A stretch of DNA of 64,000 nucleotides from Spinellus fusiger (lineage: Eukaryota > Mucoromycota > Mucoromycetes > Mucorales > Phycomycetaceae), in NCBI GenBank assembly GCA_025094145.1, contig JALLLS010000039.1, positions 124,001 through 188,000 on the forward strand, given 5' to 3'. Below, one piece after another: positions 57,651-64,000 of the stretch (position 1 is the first letter of the stretch; each line of letters starts with the position of its first letter). The translations under genes and the position numbers were made by a program. The notes below the pieces were generated by a model. It ran no database searches. It saw only the letters and a program-made list of their open reading frames with translations, and had not been told where the DNA came from.

Positions 57651-58267
57651 TGCACACCTAAAGATAGTCTGGTTTTAAATGAGTAATATCACCTTCCATT
57701 TAAGTGATGAAAATATTCGCTCTTTATAGAATGATGTTAAATCAAAGGTTTTCAGACTAGTGTTGATGAATAAAATTGTTTATTATAATATATAGCTAAC
57801 ACAATGTTATTAATAAAACCTCTGCCTAAGTGTATTCCTCTCATAGTAATAGAATTTAAACCCTAAACAGTATTGACATTATAGAAGGAGGATCACTTGG
57901 GAATGACTTGTGAAGACTCTTTGCTTATCTAATAACAGAAGAGTGTTGTTTAGATTAAAATAAGCTCTGGCCCAGATGAATACACTTTTTACCTCTTAGT
58001 CCTCACTTTCATAAAAATCACAAGTCAAATAATTCACACTCTATTTGCTTTGAGCCTAAAGGACAGTATTAGAAACAATACCTTGTTATCATCAAGTACT
58101 ATTGTTGAGAACAGTTACAATGAGATAGTTGAGGTGATTATAGATATTGAGTCAATGAATGGCTATACTGTTCTCAATATGAGTAAATTTGCTTCTATTT
58201 TCTAGAAAATGATTACTAGATTTAACTTCATGGGTTCTGCAATGAGTCTTTCTCAAGCAGTGTTATA

Positions 58268-59612
58268 CAGCCACACTCAACTGAATTTAATACTTTTGAA
58301 AATAAATATCAGGACGAAATAGATAGGACATGCTCAACATCAAATGAAACACTTTACATTTGATTTAGAAGCTTCACACTTAAGCTCAACAAAGCTTAAT
58401 ATCTTTAATTATAGAAAATAAAATAATAATAATATAATTAATATTTCGTATGGCCTCTTTTGGCATCAATGACAGCCTGGCATCTATCTGTCATACTCTG
58501 AACCCATCGTTGTGCAAGTTCAACACCAACTCACTCCCACTCCTCTGCAAGTAGAGTCTTTGAACTTTCTACATTGGTAATAGATACCCTTCTTTCCTCA
58601 ATTCGTCTTTCCAAGGCCCGCCAGACGTGTTAAATTGGGCTCAAGTCAGGGCTTTATACGGGCCAGTGATCAAAGCCCCTAATCTGATGTGTCTCTTTCC
58701 ACCACCTGACATAGGCCCCAGTATGACAACTAGAACCATCTTCTTGTAACAGAAACTCGCTGTTCTTTTTCTGATGCAAATCCATAAACTAAGGATAGAA
58801 CTCAATAACTAAAACAATGATGTATTCGTCTTGGTTTACAGTGCCATCAACAACGACTAATGAGTCAAATCCATTAGCTCAATAGCAGCTCCAAAGCATG
58901 ACCCCACCGCCACCAAACTTTGTTGTTGGAACAATAGGATTAGGATCACAACGTTCTCCAAATTTCCTGATGACACAGGCACTTCCATCGTTCCCTTCCA
59001 CAATGTACCTGGACTCACCAGACTAAATAACACTTCTCCACTGGTCGTTCGTCCAATTGACATGTTCCTTAGCCCAACAAAACCCTTTCTCTTTGTGTTT
59101 TTCAGTTAAGACTGAATTGTGATCTACAGAAAAAGATCCAAACACTAACTGATTGTAGTAGCTGATCATGGTGTTTCTACATATATCAACTTGAATCTTC
59201 AACATTCCCAATTTCAGTTGATTATATGAGGCAAATGGGTTCTCTCTAATGACCTTTTCCAGGTGTCTTAAATCCATCTCATTCACTTTTTAGGGTTTTC
59301 CATGACTTTTTAAACGTAACTATGATATGTGTTTATTTATATTTCTAATACTATTTTGAACTGTGGGCTTTTTTCATCTCAACTACGTTTGCAGTGATAG
59401 TCAATTTTAATCCAGCTTTCAACAGGTAATAAACACCCCCATCATCTTCTATCTTTTGCCTTATCCTATTCTCTACGAGTGTGAGTTTCTGAATATTTAT
59501 TAGACATGGTGTATTGGCTTAACAGTATTTGGAAAGAAAAAGTGTTTTTATGCAAAAAAAATATATTTTTATTAAAATTTAGGCAAGTATTACATTCAAT
59601 TGGGTATGACTG
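58268..59612 (-). mobile_element. Tc1-like transposon with both terminal repeats and TA target duplication
   Basis: 1,345 bases. The left end cagccacactcaactgaatt and the right end, reverse complement cagtcatacccaattgaatg, form terminal inverted repeats. TA flanks both sides (58266-58267, 59613-59614). The same stretch in copy C, near 50150, shows the site without insertion and with a single TA. The right-end sequence recurs at 22490-22567. Confidence 0.88.
58440..59286 (-). pseudogene. Tc1-like transposase, broken
   Basis: From ATG 59286 (MNEMDLRHLEKVIRENPFAS) the N-terminal half is open to 59023 (WTNDQWRSVI), then stops. Further readable pieces: KFGGGGVMLWSCY, SCHTGAYVRWWKETHQIR, SPDLSPI and LERRIEERRVSITNVESSKT. 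The end is MTDRCQAVIDAKRGHTKY near 58450. Several in-frame stops interrupt the DDE catalytic region, so the element could move only if supplied with transposase in trans. Confidence 0.85.
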
Positions 59613-59887
59613 TACTGTAAATGCTGTAGGTTTAAGGATAGCACATTATGTTAAACAATAAATGCAGTGGCCGAGTTGCAATATCAGCTCTATTTCTTCC
59701 TTTTATATCCAGCATTATAGCGTTTCATTACAGTCAATAGTCATTGCTAAAATAGGCAGGTAGAATTTGAAATAGTTTATTTAGACAGCGAAAAGGCCTT
59801 TTCAAACACATTAGCCAATCATAAAAATAGCGTAATTATATTCTCTGTGGTTTTCTTTTTATATCCTAAAGATCTTTGGGTGTGTAG

Positions 59888-60825
59888 TCTAATAGATCAA
59901 ATCAAAATAAAGTTTAATATAAACACTTATATTTGTAAGACATAGCTATTGTATTTTGTATTCTATTATGTTCATATTAGAAAAAATACATATACCATTA
60001 GGATGATTTATTCAGGCTATATAATAAAGTGTAAACAAGGTAGTGTTGGTCAGAATATAGTTTATTACTAAGACCTCACTCTTCATCCTTCCTACAAAAC
60101 AAGAAACAGGAAATAGTGTATTTTCAATGTTGATTGTTCAAGTACTTGATTATGCTACCTGCACATTTGCATGCATGTATTCAGATATTTGTATGCATAT
60201 ATGTATGAATACTAAATAGAATAAAACAGCCGATTTACTTCAATACAATAGACGCTACAGTTAATAAAGTTTTCTTTTTCAAAATCTGTTTACAAAAAGA
60301 TTCATGCATAATACAACAATTTAAATCACTTTGTTAAGTATAGAAATTATTCTGTGGTGAAATACAATTGCCTTTGGTTTCATAATGATAGATCAATGAG
60401 ATAATGATGAAGAAAACACAGTTATACCCCCCCTTTTTTTCTTTTCTCTTCCCACTTTCTCCTTTGTGTACGTACTTTCTTAGGTGTATGTCTTAAGTTG
60501 AGTACAGATAAAATACTTTACCTTTAGGGGGAAAACTTTTTTATGCTTGTTGGGCCTTAAAAGGAATAACAAAAACAGTGCTCCAATAAAAAAAAGGTAG
60601 TTTAAACGCCACTCACTGTAGTCATTTTTAATTCTATTTAGACTTCACTTTATGCAGTGTAAAGAACCCCTATCATCAGGCTTAGCACTTGCAAGAGATA
60701 TGATGAAGGCTTACATACAGGAATATGCATGAAAAAAAGATGGATCATTGCACATGCTGTTTGAATTTATAGTATGAGCTTTCTCCTTTTCTGTCTCTTC
60801 CTCTTTATTACTTACACAGAACTTA
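59888..60825. other. Intergenic region
   Basis: AT-rich, with C/T runs near 60427-60450. No gene recognised. Confidence 0.5.
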
Positions 60826-61598
60826 TGAGCAACTGCTATACAAGAATGAGATTCCATAGATTTAATAAAAAGAAAAACTCGGTTGCTACCAACCGTATAG
60901 TGATATAATTTCCATATACAATACAGATGACATTAATGAAAAATGGGACATAAACATTTTATCACCTCATAATTCAATGGACGGGCCATCAAATTCTATC
61001 GATTTTGAAGTATCAAGCTCATTGCAACCACAACAACCATATGTGCTTCATAGTCCTACACTGTCAAAAGAAGTAAGTGAAAGCCTCAAAGAAATACAGC
61101 ATTATGTCAGGGGCTCGATTACTTTGGAGTATTATTCCATACCTTTTTTTTCTTCTCATTTTTCTCGTATATTAAACTCAATAGCCGTTCAAATCTACAA
61201 ATGCACAGACACCCAACATGCTCAATAATAACCCTATAAATCTGATTCTCACTACAGCTAAAAGCCCTGTTGAGTATTTTGCTTATACCACCAACAATGA
61301 AACGATGCCATCTACTTGCAAAGCGTCTAGAATAGATAAACGAGATTCACAAACATTAACAACAAACATAAAAAAAGAGAAACGCCCCAACTATCATCTT
61401 AAAGAGACGCAACACCCTAAATGCCAGACATCTATAAAAAAATATCACACTCTTTTAACTCAAACTCATATGCAGCATCTATCTAGACTAATTACTGTCA
61501 GTTGTAACAATCAAAAAATACAGCCAGAATTACCCACCATATACCAAACACACATTTTTGAGCTACTTAATGCACATTACAAGGTTTTAGAGAGATAA
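60826..61598 (+). pseudogene. Unrecognised coding-like stretch, possibly a small gene with a frame break
   Basis: Protein-like stretches in three frames: MSNCYTRMRFHRFNKKKNSV from about 60828; DIISIYNTDDINEKWDINIL continuing through MDGPSNSIDFEVSSSLQPQQ to 61228; and NMLNNNPINLILTTAKSPVE continuing to RLITVSCNNQ and YKVLER at 61598. The joins could be short introns or frameshifts. Composition is Ser/Thr/Asn-rich with several basic stretches. No domain recognised. Confidence 0.35.
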
Positions 61599-63297
61599 CA
61601 TCGCATGCCCTCAATAAAAAAAAAGTTCTGTCATTTTATAATTTTTTTATATATACAAAATACTTTATTCATATAACTGTTTACTCTTATTATTCTCATT
61701 TTAAAAAAATAATGGATAGACCTGACAAATAACAATCTATTTAATATATCACCTTGAACGTATTTCTTAATTATATCAGAAATGAGGAGAACCATTACCC
61801 CTATTTTCAAATGAATTGATATAGTAGATTTAATGAATGTATTGTTTTTACAATACATACACATTTGGGAAATAAAGGCTACCTTTCTATCTATTTCTTT
61901 TATTTTGAGATTGTCAATATTCACGAACATAAATTTCATTTGCTTAGCTTGGAGTTTTCACTCATGCTGACAAGAATAGTAACCCTTCTCTTATGAGAAA
62001 CTTTTCTATTGTAGATAAGCAAAGAAAAGCTTGATACATTGTATTTACTTTAATTAATTGGATCTCTTTATCATTCTTCTTAACTTTTTTCTTAACATGT
62101 ATTAGAATAGATGTATTGGCACTTGTATCGGGAAAACTTTAACTGTCTGCTCATAGTAGAAATTATTCTGATGATTATGAACCTAGTAACAGTTACAGAA
62201 CAAGCTTTGATACTGGTATATTCATTAGCTATGGTAAGAATATTGATGAGTGTGTGAGTAGTGATATAAAGAGAGAATTGCTGATCGATGGTATAATAAG
62301 AAGCATTAGCAGTTCCAAATACATATTTTTAATTAAAAAAGTTATATTTTGAAATACAATAATTTCTTATCCTTCAGCATAGCTTACATTATTTTAAGTA
62401 TTCATAAGTCATTCACCATCTACAGAAAGTGAAGAATATATGAGCTACAGATAATATTAAACAGTACAATGTCAGTTAATGAGATGCTATGAAGGCCACA
62501 TGGTGATGTAAAGAACAATCATTTGATTATTATTAATAATAATAGTAATAAATAGGACCACCGACATTTAGTAAACCATTCAGCCTATCTAAAAAAACCA
62601 TGTGCATCTTAGATGGCTCAAAAAGATTCAAAGTTTATTCTTTTATATGTTTCTTTACCTGTCAAAAAAAGATGATTTTCTATCGACCATCTTTTAGTAC
62701 TGTTAGATTATTCTATTATAATAACTTTAAAATAGCTCTAAAAGTATTATTTTTCCCTTTTATCATACAGATCTATTCCAACTTACGAGTTCACCGAGTT
62801 TATTAAAAAGAATAAAAATATAAAAGAAACAGCTACTACGTTAGCTACAATAAATAGGCATAAACACCAAACAGATAACAACTGTTGGTTTATATGCTAG
62901 ACAAAGGCAAACAAAATAAAGGTGGTAGAGAGTATGAAGAGCTATAGACAGTGTGGTTGACAGGTTTTTAGATTTGAGCAAAACAAAACAAAACGAAATC
63001 TCAGAGTAATTCAGACCGCAACACAACCATAGACTTAGTTATATTATAATACTTCGAGCTCTATTTATTGTGTACAATTTTTAATAAGAAAGGATAGATC
63101 AAGCCAGAGAATGAAAGCCCAAAATAACAGAATATTTAATCAACTCTTCCTCCAACTGGAATGATAGGTTTTAGCACAAATCCATACAGAAAAGTATTTT
63201 ATGTGCACAGAAAAATAAAGTAAAATGTAGAGTAACAGCCATGCAGTATGATAAATTAATAAATAAGACACACTTGCACACACCTCCAAGGCAAAGT
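61599..63297. other. AT-rich region without recognisable genes
   Basis: Only short AT-biased open frames are present, and none looks like a conserved protein. The 3' end of the PH-domain gene may extend into 63061-63297 as untranslated sequence. Confidence 0.5.
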
Positions 63298-64000
63298 CTA
63301 CCACAGTAACTGCATAGGTACTGTTTTGTGAACACTATTTTCTTTAAGATGTTGCTTAGAGTATCTAAGCCCTGGACTGATGTTCTCATCGATGATAGAG
63401 AGAAAATCGTCTTCAGGACTCTCTGTATGGAGCTCGTTAAAGATTGATAGTACGTATTGAAGTGAGTTAAACCAGTCATCCGCATCTTCGGCTGTATCAG
63501 AGAGTATGTACATTCTGTATTCAAAAGAGTCTGGATCACTTAAAATCCGACTCTCTTCGCTTGGGCTCAAACAACCTTCTGAAAATTGTAATGCCAAACA
63601 GTGTGATTCATTCATTATTTGGTGCTTGTCATCTTCGTCCAAGACGGGGTAAAAGACTTCCATAAGATTGTCAAGGGGAATAACATAGCGTGGTGGACGG
63701 TTCTGATATTATTGATAGAGGTGAAGCCATGTTAGTCCAAGTTGCGCGTATAATTCCTATGCTAAATTACCTCTCTGTATTCAAAATCTCGCATCTCAAG
63801 CTGTGTACCACGCAGAACAGCCCAAAATCGCTCTCTTTTCTATATTTTGATCAAAAAGTGCCTATGTAAGAAGAACTTCTATTTTATAATGCCATCATAA
63901 CTTACAGGAGCCATGGATCCCTGAACATAGACTGTCACATAGTCAGATATCAGCACTGTTTTCTCCAATACTACTTGTGCACGCTGACTCAAGTACATGC
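63298..64000 (-). CDS. PH-domain protein, C-terminal part (5' end outside the window)
   Basis: Three in-phase exons: 64000-63906 (open at the edge), 63839-63771, and 63702-63298. The reading is LEKTVLISDYVTVYVQGSMA-P, then KRERFWAVLRGTQLEMRDFE-YRE, then NRPPRYVIPLDNLMEVFYPV, YRMYILSDTAEDADDWFNSL, ending KTVPMQLLW. Strand pattern, basic start and the C-terminal helix with its conserved Trp (DADDWFNSLQ) fit a pleckstrin-homology domain, which usually binds phosphoinositides or partner proteins at membranes. A serine/acidic insert (EGCLSPSEESRILSDPDSFE) lengthens the late strands. About 50 residues follow the domain. The rest of the protein lies beyond the window, so the family cannot be named. 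Confidence 0.75.

Larger units (their letters stand above)
57651..59887 (+). mobile_element. TIR element of the same family, copy D, interrupted by a Tc1-like element
   Basis: The left end tgcacacctaaagatagtct is a degenerate terminal repeat; the right end is atctttgggtgtgtag, ending at 59887. Internal text parallels copy C (ctttgagcctaaaggacagt, ttgaggtgattatagatatt, atgaatggctatactgttct, gcacattatgttaaacaata). Without the nested 1,345-base Tc1-like element and its TA duplication the copy is about 890 bases, close to A and B. No zinc-ribbon frame is readable. Confidence 0.75.

Noticed and set aside
48953..59887. A single 10.9 kb element bounded by the two terminal repeats
   Set aside because: Copy D has its own left end at 57651, and copy C is simply truncated by the LINE, so the outer pair is coincidental.
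1..64000. tRNA, 5S rRNA or snRNA genes
   Set aside because: Looked for B-box-like ggttcgaatcc and cloverleaf arms on both strands by eye; the few ggttcga hits lie in coding or transposon sequence. A covariance-model scan would settle it.

Overview
The window reads as nuclear DNA of an early-diverging filamentous fungus, most likely Mucoromycota. Evidence: an AT-rich background; genes with many short GT-AG introns; clear eukaryotic proteins (eIF4G, a DHX29-type helicase, a SWI1-type SWI/SNF subunit, an SR splicing factor, an Spt23/Mga2-type factor, an Fmp27/BLTP2 lipid-transfer protein, a kinesin-14 relic); and many Tc1-like, LINE and TnpB/Fanzor-type relics. All family names come from reading the sequence; no database search was run.

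Layout. 1-2.0 kb: 3' part of an FMP27/BLTP2 gene with an apparent frameshift. 2.1-3.1 kb: a dispersed repeat and a Tc1-like fragment. 3.4-6.2 kb: a decayed kinesin-14 gene. 8.2-9.3 kb: an NmrA-like Rossmann protein, divergent from a DHX29-like DEAH helicase (10.4-16.6 kb, about 20 exons). 17.6-20.1 kb: an Spt23/Mga2-like factor lacking the usual ankyrin/membrane part. 21.3-26.2 kb: a repeat block with a Tc1-like fossil and a 3.4 kb inverted duplication. Its 1,026-base arms are TIR elements carrying a TnpB/Fanzor-type zinc-ribbon tail; its spacer holds a PAK-kinase fossil and a second Tc1 fragment. 26.6-37.9 kb: the ordinary gene-dense part, with an SR protein, eIF4G, a SWI1-like subunit and an HMG-box protein. 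38.5-41.5 kb: another inverted duplication, with an 8-base tandem repeat that differs in copy number between arms. 42.1-43.4 kb: unrecognised, broken coding-like sequence. 43.4-46.0 kb: AT-rich and empty. 46.0-59.9 kb: mostly mobile DNA, including two Tc1 fossils, a 454-base-arm foldback of a partial PD-(D/E)XK-like gene, two more copies of the TIR element (one holding a LINE at its broken end, one holding a TIR-complete Tc1-like element) and a small membrane-protein gene. 60.8-61.6 kb: an unrecognised coding-like stretch. 63.3-64.0 kb: the 3' part of a PH-domain protein gene.

Functionally the genes form no operon or pathway cluster. eIF4G and the DHX29-like helicase both act in 43S recruitment and scanning, and SWI1, HMG and Spt23-like proteins in transcription; their proximity looks incidental. 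The most unusual content is the mobile-element layer: a TIR element family with a TnpB/Fanzor relic, nested insertions whose order can be read, and three large inverted duplications that could give long double-stranded RNA if transcribed.
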